Part shown: positions 51,749 through 59,465 of the stretch, piece by piece
How the letters are laid out: each line of letters opens with the position of its first letter
Numbering within the stretch: the first letter of the stretch is position 1
Assembly: GCF_015672735.1 (NCBI RefSeq)
Contig: NZ_JADABY010000006.1
Location: forward strand, 62,001 to 126,000
DNA length: 64,000 nt
Direction: 5' to 3'
Source: Citrobacter sp. Res13-Sevr-PEB04-36
GTDB lineage: Bacteria > Pseudomonadota > Gammaproteobacteria > Enterobacterales > Enterobacteriaceae
Notes under the pieces: generated by a model
What the model saw: only the letters and a program-made list of their open reading frames with translations
The model's database searches: none
Told to the model about the DNA's origin: nothing
Made by a program: the position numbers and the translations under genes

Positions 51749-52534
51749 TCATGACATCACAGTCTCATATAACAGTCGGTCCAGTTCCCTGACGTCGCCC
51801 TCCCGGCTATCCGGAAGAACTGGCGGGATCTCGCCTCGCGCCAGCTCCGCGCAGATAAACGCATGCAGCAGCGGGCGACGCAGTCCATATTCCGCTTCCC
51901 CTGCCCGCTGTTTGCGTTCCAGCAGATCGTCTATCTCCCGACGCAGTGGCGCATCCAGCTCGCTCCCCGCCAACAGTTCGGCAAAGCGCATGGGTGGCAC
52001 GCCTTTTCCCGCTTCGACCCAACGTACGGCCAGCAACGGACGCAGCACGTAGAAGTATTTTTTTAGTCGCACTTCATCGCCTTGCAGATAGCCACGGAAG
52101 TTTTTTCGCGCCATCGAATAGTAGTGCCAGCGGGCACGCACAGGCGAAAACCATTTTGGCACCAGCGCTTTCAACGCAGACACCGTCGCGTCATCCTGGT
52201 GATAAACCACTGGCGAATCCAGCCACTCGATAAGCGTCGGGTTAGCCCCTTTCAGCAGACCCAGCGCTTTACGCCACTCCCAGCCACACACGTCCAGTTC
52301 ATCGTCTATGGGCAGTTCAATAACATCGCGCGGCGCTTCCACCCGCAGATACCATTCTGGCGGATGAACGTATAGAAATCGCACGTCGTAATCACTGTCC
52401 GGGGAAGCGAATCCCCAGCCACGGCTGCCGGATTCACAGGCGTATAGCACCTTCACGCCATAGCGCTGTTCCACCTTTTTTAGCTGGCGCACTACCCGTT
52501 CACGCATCGCGGCGTTCACTCCGTTATTGCTCAT
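51749..52534 (-). CDS. Predicted nucleotidyltransferase (COG3541-like)
   Basis: 261 residues. The N-terminal part has the minimal Pol-beta-type nucleotidyltransferase signature: ESGSRGWGFASPDSDYDVRF (GS with D-x-D, residues about 34-53). A third acidic residue may be in DELDVCGWEW. The alpha-helical remainder (SALKALVPKWFSPVRARWHY, LKKYFYVLRPLLAVRWVE) resembles the substrate-binding helices of this family. Such enzymes transfer nucleotides to RNA, proteins or small molecules; the acceptor is unknown. It starts 5 bases after the slipin stop, so both are translated from the sigma-54-driven transcript. With the RtcR-type gene next door, an RNA-end role is plausible but unproven. Confidence 0.88.
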   Translation of the reverse strand: MSNNGVNAAMRERVVRQLKKVEQRYGVKVLYACESGSRGWGFASPDSDYDVRFLYVHPPEWYLRVEAPRDVIELPIDDELDVCGWEWRKALGLLKGANPTLIEWLDSPVVYHQDDATVSALKALVPKWFSPVRARWHYYSMARKNFRGYLQGDEVRLKKYFYVLRPLLAVRWVEAGKGVPPMRFAELLAGSELDAPLRREIDDLLERKQRAGEAEYGLRRPLLHAFICAELARGEIPPVLPDSREGDVRELDRLLYETVMS

Positions 52535-52539
52535 TTTAC

Positions 52540-53667
52540 TTATCCTTTTATATTCACCAGACCGTGCAGAACCTGGTCCAGACCGCCAAATACCGAGATT
52601 TTATCGATACGCTCCGCCACTCTTTCGAGGGTTTCCAGCTCTTTTAAACGCAGCGCCACCGGGTTGTTTTCCATTACTTTCGCCGTGTTCAACAGCGAGC
52701 GCGTGGCGGCCGTTTCTTCACGTCGACGGATGACGTTAGCCTGTGCCGATTTTTCGGCCTCCACCAGCTGCGACAGGATGGTTTTCATATCGCCTGGCAG
52801 CACGATATCTTTCACGCCCAGCGAAGCGACCTCAATGCCAAACGGTGTCATGCGGTTTTTCACCTGCGTGCTGACCACGTCGTCAATCACCTGCTTATCT
52901 TCCAGCAGTTCATCCAGCGTTCGGGTACCAACCGCCTCACGCAGCGCAAACTGCAGCTCGCGATACAAGTGATCCAGCGGTTTTGTCAGCTGGCCAAACG
53001 CCTGTAACACGCCGCTGTAACGCCAGTTCGCCGCCAGATTCAGACGCAGGTTGACCTTATCTTTGGTCAGGATCTCCTGCCCACCGACCTCCAGTACCTG
53101 CAAGCGGGTATCAACGACTTCCGCTTCCACCAGATGATTCACCTTCCAGTACGCACTCAGACCCGGCGGCAACAGCGTCTGCGTCTCGCCATCAATTTTC
53201 AGCACACCGACGTGCCAGGCCGGAACCTGCACCGTTAAGATCGCGTCACGACCTTTTACCGCACCGCTACGGCGTGGCTGTAACACGGCATTCATCACGT
53301 CCGTTGGGACCTGAACCTGACGCGTATCCATGCGTACCAGCGTTAGCGCCTCCTCGGCTCGCCAGTACAGACGACGGGTTGAAGGCGGTAAAATTTCCTG
53401 CAAGACGCCGTTCACATACAGCGCACCGGCTTCGGTATCGGTTAAATCGGCCGCCACACAGTACTGTTCCACCCACGCAGGCTGGAAGCGACGCAAATAC
53501 TCCGCCAGCGCCTCAGGAACATCGCTGCCATCGGCATTTACCACCAGAACATCCGGCGTGTTAAACCACGGCAAACGGTGTTCACCTGCATTCAGCACCT
53601 TGTAGTAGTCACCCTGGCGGGATAACAGGCCAAGCTGGCCTTTACGAATAGTGATTTTCTTCATCAT
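52540..53667 (-). CDS. Slipin/SPFH (band 7) protein lacking an N-terminal membrane helix
   Basis: 375 residues; ATG 53667 or 53664, after AAGGAAT. Residues 190-330 form the SPFH domain (ILTKDKVNLRLNLAANWRYS, LDHLYRELQFALREAVGTRT, FGIEVASLGVKDIVLPGDMK), followed by a coiled-coil (VEAEKSAQANVIRRREETA) typical of slipins. The N-terminus (MKKITIRKGQLGLLSRQGDY) is not hydrophobic. Instead there are two or three copies of a unit with LPP-x-Y/W (LQEILPPSTRRLYWRAE at about 90-106 and TQTLLPPGLSAYWKVNH at about 164-180). Function unknown; similar proteins occur next to RtcR-controlled RNA-repair-type genes. Operon with the nucleotidyltransferase. Confidence 0.9.
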   Translation of the reverse strand: MMKKITIRKGQLGLLSRQGDYYKVLNAGEHRLPWFNTPDVLVVNADGSDVPEALAEYLRRFQPAWVEQYCVAADLTDTEAGALYVNGVLQEILPPSTRRLYWRAEEALTLVRMDTRQVQVPTDVMNAVLQPRRSGAVKGRDAILTVQVPAWHVGVLKIDGETQTLLPPGLSAYWKVNHLVEAEVVDTRLQVLEVGGQEILTKDKVNLRLNLAANWRYSGVLQAFGQLTKPLDHLYRELQFALREAVGTRTLDELLEDKQVIDDVVSTQVKNRMTPFGIEVASLGVKDIVLPGDMKTILSQLVEAEKSAQANVIRRREETAATRSLLNTAKVMENNPVALRLKELETLERVAERIDKISVFGGLDQVLHGLVNIKG

Positions 53668-53710
53668 TTTTTATTCCTTATTGTGAGTCAGGCGCGGGTG
53701 CAGGGGCGAA

Positions 53711-53740
53711 GCGGCAGGGGAATTCCCTTTTGCCTGCCGC
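53711..53740 (-). other. Hairpin in the slipin mRNA leader
   Basis: Perfect 8-bp stem GCGGCAGG/CCTGCCGC around a 14-base loop that contains the palindromic GGGAATTCCC. It lies between the tRNA-like element and the slipin start. There is no T run, so it is not an intrinsic terminator; it may stabilise or separate the RNA from the mRNA. Confidence 0.7.
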
Positions 53741-53828
53741 ACGGCGTCATTACCGGCAGCCTGTTTTTGGGCGGTGCTGACTGCGCACGAACCCGTTTTA
53801 TTTCTATGATTAACAACCAGTTTTCATT

Positions 53829-53933
53829 TGGAGGATGAAATTGGGAATCGAACCCACTTGGTGGTCATCGGCTGACGGAACACCCCGGGAAAACAGCCTG
53901 TGCCGTTCCTGACGTGCCGGCGAGGTTTAATCC
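53829..53933 (-). ncRNA. tRNA-like RNA with encoded CCA and an enlarged anticodon-position loop
   Basis: 105 nt that fold by eye as a cloverleaf, numbering from the 5' end: acceptor 1-7 GGATTAA with 95-101 TTCATCC (6 of 7 pairs), discriminator T, then CCA at 103-105; D arm 13-16 GCCG with 29-32 CGGC and a 12-nt loop containing AGG; anticodon-position stem 36-40 GGCTG with 60-64 CAGCC enclosing a 19-nt loop; T arm 78-81 TGGG with 89-92 CCCA and the canonical loop TTCGATT. It lacks a normal 7-nt anticodon loop and has an unpaired base before the acceptor strand, so it is unlikely to translate. It sits about 24 nt into the transcript from the sigma-54 promoter at 53967-53983. Confidence 0.7.
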
Positions 53934-53966
53934 CCTGCGTTTTCAGCGTTGTTGACGTATCAGGTA

Positions 53967-53983
53967 TTGCCAGAAGCGTGCCA
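53967..53983 (-). promoter_or_regulatory. Sigma-54 promoter of the tRNA-like/slipin/nucleotidyltransferase operon
   Basis: Minus strand TGGCACG-CTTC-TGGCA, with GG at -25/-24 and GC at -13/-12, 12 bases apart as required; only one base from the consensus TGGCACG-N4-TTGCA. Start predicted near 53957. An IHF-like AATCAATGCACTA lies upstream (about 54014-54026). The divergent RtcR-type gene is the obvious activator. Confidence 0.87.
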
Positions 53984-54087
53984 GAAAGAAAAATCATCAA
54001 ATTTATTTTTTAGTGCATTGATTAATATAATTTTTATTTTTCACGTTCAGATTGGCGATTGCCGTCGCGAACAGATTTTTTTATCTT

Positions 54088-54103
54088 TAAATATCGATAT
54101 TTA
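54088..54103. promoter_or_regulatory. 16-bp perfect palindrome before the RtcR-type gene
   Basis: TAAATATCGATATTTA, 17 bases before the activator start and about 110-120 bases upstream of the sigma-54 promoter, within the usual distance for an enhancer site. A candidate RtcR-family binding or autoregulatory site. Confidence 0.5.
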
Positions 54104-54119
54104 TCTTTATGGATAAAAA

Positions 54120-55699
54120 ATGAAAAAGCGGCGAGTGGTGATTGGCGTTCTGGGCACGGTGCTGGATAAGCGCGGTAAACGGGCGAATCGGTTGAAGAAA
54201 TGGCGCCCTACGGTTGGACTGTGCCAGCAGGCTGATTTCCCCATCGACAGACTGGAACTGCTCCACCAGCCGCGCGACGAAAGCATGGCACAGCGGCTGA
54301 TTGAAGATATCGCCCTGCTCTCTCCTCATACCGAGGTGCGCCCGCATGCAGTGACCATTAACGACCCGTGGGATTTTGAAGAGGTTTACGCCGCGTTCCT
54401 CGACTTCGCCACCCACTACACATTTGATACTGAAAACGAAGAGTATCTGGTGCATATCACCACCGGTACGCACGTGGCGCAGATTTGTTGGTTCCTGCTG
54501 ACGGAAGCACGCTATCTGCCAGCCAGCCTTTTGCAATCCAGCCCGGCACCACGGGGGGCATCTGATGAGGCCATCGCCGCAGGCGTCTGCTCGGTTATCG
54601 ATCTCGATTTAAGCCGCTATACCACGCTGACCAGCCGCTTTCAGCGTGAACAGCAGCAATCGGTCTCATTCCTGAAAGCCGGTATTGATACCCGTAATGC
54701 CACGTTCAATATGCTCATCGACCGTATTGAGCGTGTGGCGCTGCGCTCGACCGATCCGATTCTGCTGACCGGTCCCACCGGCGCGGGGAAATCGTTCCTC
54801 GCCAAACGGATTTTTCAGCTACGCCAGTCACGCCATCTGGTGGCCGGTAAACTGGTAGCGGTTAACTGCGCCACCCTGCGCGGCGACAACGCGATGTCGA
54901 CGTTATTTGGCCACGTCAAAGGGGCGTTTACCGGTGCACTCACGCCACGCACCGGGCTGTTGCGCGAGGCCGACGGTGGCGTGTTATTTCTCGATGAGAT
55001 CGCCGAACTGGGGCTGGACGAGCAGGCTATGTTGCTGAAAGCGATTGAAGAAAAACCTTTTTTCCGTTTGGTGCCGACAAAGAGGTGTACAGCGATTTCC
55101 AGCTAATTGCCGGGACGCATCGCGATATGCAGCAATGGGTGGTGGAAGGTCGTTTTCGTGAAGATCTCTACGCGCGCATCAATATGTGGCGCTTTGCCCT
55201 GCCCGGTCTGGCGCAGCGGCGGGAAGATATCGCCCCCAACATTGAGTATGAGCTACAACGATTCTCCAGCCTCAAACAGGCGCAGACTCGCTTTGATAAA
55301 GAGGCGCGCGAGCGCTATCTGGCTTTTGCCTGTTCACCAAAGGCGCAGTGGCACGGCAACTTTCGCGAGCTGAGTTCATCCGTTGCACGCATGGCGACGC
55401 TGGCCGAACAGGGGCGCATCACGCTCGCGCTGGTCGAAGAGGAGATAGCGTTGCTGCAGGAAAGCTGGCAGCTCACCGATTCACAACCGGAATTCGATCT
55501 GGACATTGACCTGTTTGATAAGCGTCAGTTAGAAACGGTGATCGACGTCTGCCAACGCAGCGCATCGTTGTCTGAAGCGGGCCGCGAGCTGTTTGCCGTT
55601 TCCCGGCTGAAGAAAGCCAATCCTAACGACGCCGACCGCCTGCGCAAATATCTGGCCCGTTTTGGACTGAGCTGGGAAAGCCTTCACTGCGGAACATGA
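54120..55699 (+). pseudogene. rtcR: RtcR-type sigma-54 activator (CARF plus AAA+), one-base frameshift
   Basis: The frame from ATG 54120 encodes a CARF domain (about 1-180: VVIGVLGTVLD, PWDFEEVYAAFLDFA, HITTGTHVAQICWFLL), then an AAA+ domain with Walker A LTGPTGAGKSFLA, the sigma-54 contact loop GAFTGA and Walker B GGVLFLDEIAELG. It breaks after EEKPFF at about 55067-55069, where one T is missing from CGTTTGGTGCC; sensor II and the C-terminal HTH (SASLSEAGRELFAVSRLKKA, NDADRLRKYLARFGLSW) continue in the next frame to 55699. The intact protein would be about 525 residues, close to E. coli RtcR. CARF domains of RtcR bind damaged tRNA ends or cyclic phosphate RNA. As read, the gene would not activate its operon. 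Confidence 0.9.
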
Positions 55700-55700
55700 A

Positions 55701-55721
55701 CATAATTTGTTTGAATAATAT
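55701..55721 (+). repeat. Right copy of the lysC 3'-end repeat
   Basis: CATAATTTGTTTGAATAATA plus T: identical to 51638-51658 except G to A. It begins 1 base after the activator stop. Confidence 0.85.
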
Positions 55722-55747
55722 TCCATCACGCGATAAACAATAACTAT

Positions 55748-55772
55748 AGCCGGGCTCGATCCCGGCTTGTTT
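55748..55772 (+). terminator. Terminator after the right repeat copy
   Basis: AGCCGGG-CTCGAT-CCCGGCT then TGTTTAT. If the cassette inserted at the lysC end, this would be the original lysC terminator. Confidence 0.8.
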
Positions 55773-55810
55773 ATAACAACACAACACATTTCAATCGCAA
55801 GGAATACACC

Positions 55811-56749
55811 ATGCTCGCTACTCTTACGCGGCTGTTCCCGTTATGGGCGCTGCTGCTCTCTGTTATTGCGTATTACACGCCATCCACTTTTACACCTGTC
55901 GGGCCATTCGTGCCGTCGCTGCTGATGCTGATTATGTTCGGCATGGGCGTGCACCTGAAAGTGGACGATTTTAAACGCGTCCTCTCTCGCCCTGCACCAG
56001 TCGCCGCAGGGATTTTCTTGCATTATCTGGTGATGCCGCTCGCCGCGTGGCTTCTGGCTCTGGCTTTCCATATGCCACCGGAACTGTCTGCGGGTATGGT
56101 ACTGGTCGGTAGCGTCGCCAGCGGGACTGCCTCTAACGTGATGATCTATCTGGCAAAAGGTGACGTTGCGCTTTCTGTGACTATTTCATCCGTTTCAACG
56201 TTGGTGGGCGTTGTCGCCACGCCGCTGCTGACACGCCTGTATGTCGATGCACATATTCAGGTCGATGTGATGGGTATGCTGCTCAGCATCCTGCAAATTG
56301 TGGTGATCCCGATTGCTTTAGGGCTGGTTATTCATCATCTGTTCCCACGAGTTGTAAAGGCCGTGGAGCCGTATCTGCCTGCGTTTTCCATGGTGTGCAT
56401 TCTGGCGATCATCAGCGCGGTGGTCGCAGGTTCCGCGTCACATATTGCGTCGGTTGGCTTTGTGGTGATTATCGCGGTGATTCTGCATAACACCATTGGT
56501 CTGCTTGGCGGTTACTGGGGTGGAAAACTGTTTGGCTTTGACGAGTCCACCTGCCGCACGTTGGCCATTGAAGTCGGGATGCAGAACTCAGGGCTGGCAG
56601 CAGCGCTGGGTAAAATCTACTTTGGGCCGTTGGCGGCACTGCCCGGCGCGCTGTTCTCCGTCTGGCATAACTTGTCTGGCTCGCTGCTGGCGGGGTACTG
56701 GTCCGGTAAGACGATTACTGAGAAACGCCACTCGGTAAAACAACACTAA
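55811..56749 (+). CDS. panS: BASS-family transporter, PanS-like
   Basis: 312 residues, ten hydrophobic helices, bile acid:sodium symporter fold. Core motifs: [44 protein letters not shown] (helix break and sodium-site region) and [20 protein letters not shown]. It resembles Salmonella PanS, a ketopantoate/pantothenate-related transporter, and B. subtilis YocS. The substrate is an inference. Has its own terminator; not linked to the cassette. Confidence 0.85.
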   Translation: MLATLTRLFPLWALLLSVIAYYTPSTFTPVGPFVPSLLMLIMFGMGVHLKVDDFKRVLSRPAPVAAGIFLHYLVMPLAAWLLALAFHMPPELSAGMVLVGSVASGTASNVMIYLAKGDVALSVTISSVSTLVGVVATPLLTRLYVDAHIQVDVMGMLLSILQIVVIPIALGLVIHHLFPRVVKAVEPYLPAFSMVCILAIISAVVAGSASHIASVGFVVIIAVILHNTIGLLGGYWGGKLFGFDESTCRTLAIEVGMQNSGLAAALGKIYFGPLAALPGALFSVWHNLSGSLLAGYWSGKTITEKRHSVKQH

Positions 56750-56757
56750 CCCTCATG

Positions 56758-56779
56758 AATGGAGGAGACATCCTCCATT
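56758..56779 (+). terminator. Terminator of panS
   Basis: Perfect 9-bp stem AATGGAGGA-GACA-TCCTCCATT, then TTATCCTT. Confidence 0.9.
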
Positions 56780-56819
56780 TTATCCTTCCTCATTTGACAC
56801 CCATCACAAAACAACAAAT

Positions 56820-56919
56820 ATCAACATAAAACAAATTCCATAACTATTCTTTTTATTTCATATAGTTAAATAATAAAACGCATATAAACATCAAAATAAC
56901 ACCATCCACAAATGTTGAT
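56820..56919 (+). promoter_or_regulatory. Candidate operator pair upstream of the carbohydrate-type operon
   Basis: ATCAACAT (56820-56827, followed by AAAACAAA) and its inverse ATGTTGAT (56912-56919, followed by TTATTTTGTTTT) in an AT-rich region of about 210 bases. The spacing and inverted order suit looping by the DeoR-family repressor at 60313. Confidence 0.45.
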
Positions 56920-56992
56920 TTATTTTGTTTTAGTTGGGAATATAATTCCACTACAACACAGATAAAACCCTTACCCTATCTTCGAGGCCGCT

Positions 56993-58579
56993 ATGAAAAA
57001 AATTGCGATTATTGGAAGCAGTGGAGGCAACCTCTACAACCTGGGTGGCGCAGAGCCAGAGAAGTTACTCCAGGAAATTTACCAGCAGTGCGAAGCAGCA
57101 GGCGTAGATGTTGCCGCTCTACAGTTTATTGCGGCTGAAGCCTCAATGGACGTTGCCAAACCCCATACACCGGCATCCGTTTATGCACTAACCACAGAAA
57201 ACCAACAAAAACCACAATGTATCTTTCAGGGCCAACTTTCCGAGGTGAACGCCTCAGTGGTGGAGAGCGATCGCCGCATTGCTGAGATGATCCGCAACGG
57301 TGAGATCGACGGGATCGTCGTGATGAGCGCCGATCCGGTGAAAGCCAACCAGGCTGTCTTCGCCGCCGCCGTCGAGATGAAAACACCGATTGTCGGCACC
57401 GGAGGTACATCAATGGCGCTGGTGGCGGCAAAAGGGGCAAATGTGGTCGCAACATCCGGGACGACAGGCACCACCAGCCGCACCCGCGCCGTTTCCTTCG
57501 TGGCATCACTGTGTAAACACTGGGGGATCAAGTACAAACCCCAGTTGGGTAGCGCCTCTCCTTCACAGGGTGGTTCAGGGAAAAGTCTGCTCAAGCGCTT
57601 TAATATTCGTAGCATCATGATTCCTGCCTTGCCGGGCTTTATCGCCATGGCGATTGTACTCGCGCTGAGCCACATTCCGGGACTGGAAAAACTCAATGAT
57701 ATCTTTGAGATTCTGCTGAAGGGGCTGCCTGTTTTAGTTGCCGTTCTCGCTGCCAAACAGATCTCCGAGCTGGATGAAGTCTCTATTGTTGCTGGGGTAG
57801 TCGCCGGGGTGCTCTCCGTTGAAGGCGGTTTGATCGGCGGGATTATCGGCGGTCTGATGGCCGGTATTTTCGTTCGCTGGCTGTTTGAGTTGTGCCTGAA
57901 CTGGCGCTTCCCGATGACCACCGTCAACATTGTTGCCGGCGGGATCTCGGGCCTTGCCGCCGGATTGATCATGCACTACCTGTTAAGCCCGCTGGCGTTG
58001 TCTGCAGGTAATTACATCAAACTGGCTATCGAAAGCACGCTGGCATTCAGCCCTATTCTTGCCGGGCTGTTGGCGGGTCTGGTTATCTGGCCAGCCATCC
58101 TGGGCGGTGTCTACCACGCGGTCATCCTGCCGCTGGTACTGCTGGAGATGGAAAAATCCGGCGTCAGCTTCCTCGGCGCAGTCGATATGGTGGGTCTGGT
58201 AATGGTCGCTGCCGGAATTAACCTCGCCAACGTCATCGCCCCACGAGAAAAAAGTGAAGCCGCCGTCGCCACACCCGGTTTGCTCATTAATCTGGGTTTT
58301 GGGACCTTTGTTGAATCGGCCTACCCCTTCATGTTTGCCAACAAAATTGTCTTTGGTTCAGCCATCGTCTGGGCTGGCCTGGGCGGCATGATGCTCGGTT
58401 TCTTTAACGTCAAAGGCGTGGCTTATGTCCCTGCTTTTGCTTCCCCGTTTTTATCCAGCAATGCGCTACAGATGGCGATTGTGATGGTGACCGTCATGGC
58501 ATTGACCTGTATTTCCACCATTATTGCCAACCGTTTTAAGGCTGTCGCCCAGAAAGAATCCGCAGCGTCAGTCCAGTAA
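56993..58579 (+). CDS. PTS EIIC-like membrane transporter with an N-terminal soluble domain
   Basis: 528 residues. Residues 1-185 form a soluble alpha/beta domain (MKKIAIIGSSGGNLYNLGGA, DGIVVMSADPVKANQAV, PIVGTGGTSMALVAAKGANV, TSGTTGTTSRTRAVSF). Residues 200-515 form about nine or ten helices resembling fructose-type EIIC (GGVYHAVILPLVLLEMEKSG, FLGAVDMVGLVMVAAGIN, PGLLINLGFGTFVESAYPFM). No EIIA or EIIB Cys/His domain is visible, so phosphorylation would rely on partners elsewhere, or the protein is not a true PTS permease. First gene of a four-gene operon. Confidence 0.7.
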   Translation: MKKIAIIGSSGGNLYNLGGAEPEKLLQEIYQQCEAAGVDVAALQFIAAEASMDVAKPHTPASVYALTTENQQKPQCIFQGQLSEVNASVVESDRRIAEMIRNGEIDGIVVMSADPVKANQAVFAAAVEMKTPIVGTGGTSMALVAAKGANVVATSGTTGTTSRTRAVSFVASLCKHWGIKYKPQLGSASPSQGGSGKSLLKRFNIRSIMIPALPGFIAMAIVLALSHIPGLEKLNDIFEILLKGLPVLVAVLAAKQISELDEVSIVAGVVAGVLSVEGGLIGGIIGGLMAGIFVRWLFELCLNWRFPMTTVNIVAGGISGLAAGLIMHYLLSPLALSAGNYIKLAIESTLAFSPILAGLLAGLVIWPAILGGVYHAVILPLVLLEMEKSGVSFLGAVDMVGLVMVAAGINLANVIAPREKSEAAVATPGLLINLGFGTFVESAYPFMFANKIVFGSAIVWAGLGGMMLGFFNVKGVAYVPAFASPFLSSNALQMAIVMVTVMALTCISTIIANRFKAVAQKESAASVQ

Positions 58580-58606
58580 TTAATGCACCAACACCAGAGG
58601 TACACC

Positions 58607-59446
58607 ATGTTTAAAGGCGATATGAATAAAAAACGCGCCAAAGCGTTACAGAAAGTGAAAGATGCCATCGTGCTGCACGGCGGGCAAACCATCCTCAGTA
58701 CGGGGATCACCGGCGACGATGCTCGTCTGGCAAAAGCGGTATGCGAGGCAGGCGTTAAGCTGCTGGAGCCGAACCACCCTGCGCTGGCACTGGCGCGTGG
58801 CCATAAAGGAGTGAGTAACATGCACGCGGCGGAACAAATTCGCCACGAAATCACCAATAGCCAGATGGCTGAAGCGGTACACGGCGTGCGTAATGTGGTG
58901 CCTGACGACATCTTCATTACCGTCGGTATCGCAGGCGGTTTTACCGAAACGCTGCCAGTGCCGCTTAGCGAAACGGAGATTCTGGAGATTGCCCGTGCAG
59001 GAGCCGACGGTTTACACACTCACAAATCCGACTGGGATGATCTGCAGGACATCGTCAATCTCGCCCATCAGTATGGCCTGACTGTTGATGCTTATATTGG
59101 CCATCCGGATGATCTGCATACCTTTGGTATCCCTGCGCGCACGCCGGAAGAGGTCGCCAGCGTGGCGAAGCGAATGCAGGAGGTTGGTGTCGATATGATC
59201 GGTCTGATGACCGGCATGAGCTATGAAGGCGTGGCTGCGGGCGATATTCCGCAGGCGATTAAAGATCGCCTGCGGGCGCTGGTCGCCGCAGTAGATGTCC
59301 CGACACTGGCAGAAGGTGGCATAAACCTCGCCAATGCCAAAGCGTTTAAGGATACCGGCGTCAATATTCTGGTCGTCGGTACGGCCATCGACAATATGGT
59401 CTGCAACGCCGCTAAAGAGGCCGTCACGCCGTTTATTACGCATTGA
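58607..59446 (+). CDS. TIM-barrel aldolase/isomerase-like protein
   Basis: 279 residues from ATG 58607 (MFKGDMNKKR, after CCAGAGGTACACC); an in-frame ATG at 58583 is less favoured. A (beta/alpha)8 barrel with a C-terminal phosphate-binding end, LAEGGINLANAKAFKDTG and ILVVGTAIDNM, as in HisA/ribulose-phosphate-epimerase-type enzymes. The catalytic residues are not identifiable, so the reaction (aldol cleavage or isomerisation of a phosphosugar) is only guessed. Lies 27 bases after the transporter gene. Confidence 0.7.
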   Translation: MFKGDMNKKRAKALQKVKDAIVLHGGQTILSTGITGDDARLAKAVCEAGVKLLEPNHPALALARGHKGVSNMHAAEQIRHEITNSQMAEAVHGVRNVVPDDIFITVGIAGGFTETLPVPLSETEILEIARAGADGLHTHKSDWDDLQDIVNLAHQYGLTVDAYIGHPDDLHTFGIPARTPEEVASVAKRMQEVGVDMIGLMTGMSYEGVAAGDIPQAIKDRLRALVAAVDVPTLAEGGINLANAKAFKDTGVNILVVGTAIDNMVCNAAKEAVTPFITH

Positions 59447-59465
59447 TACCACGGAGAAAAGAAAT

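Noticed and set aside
53829-53933. A genuine aminoacylatable tRNA
   Set aside because: The anticodon-position loop is 19 nt, acceptor and T stems have mismatches and an extra base; it cannot place a normal anticodon.
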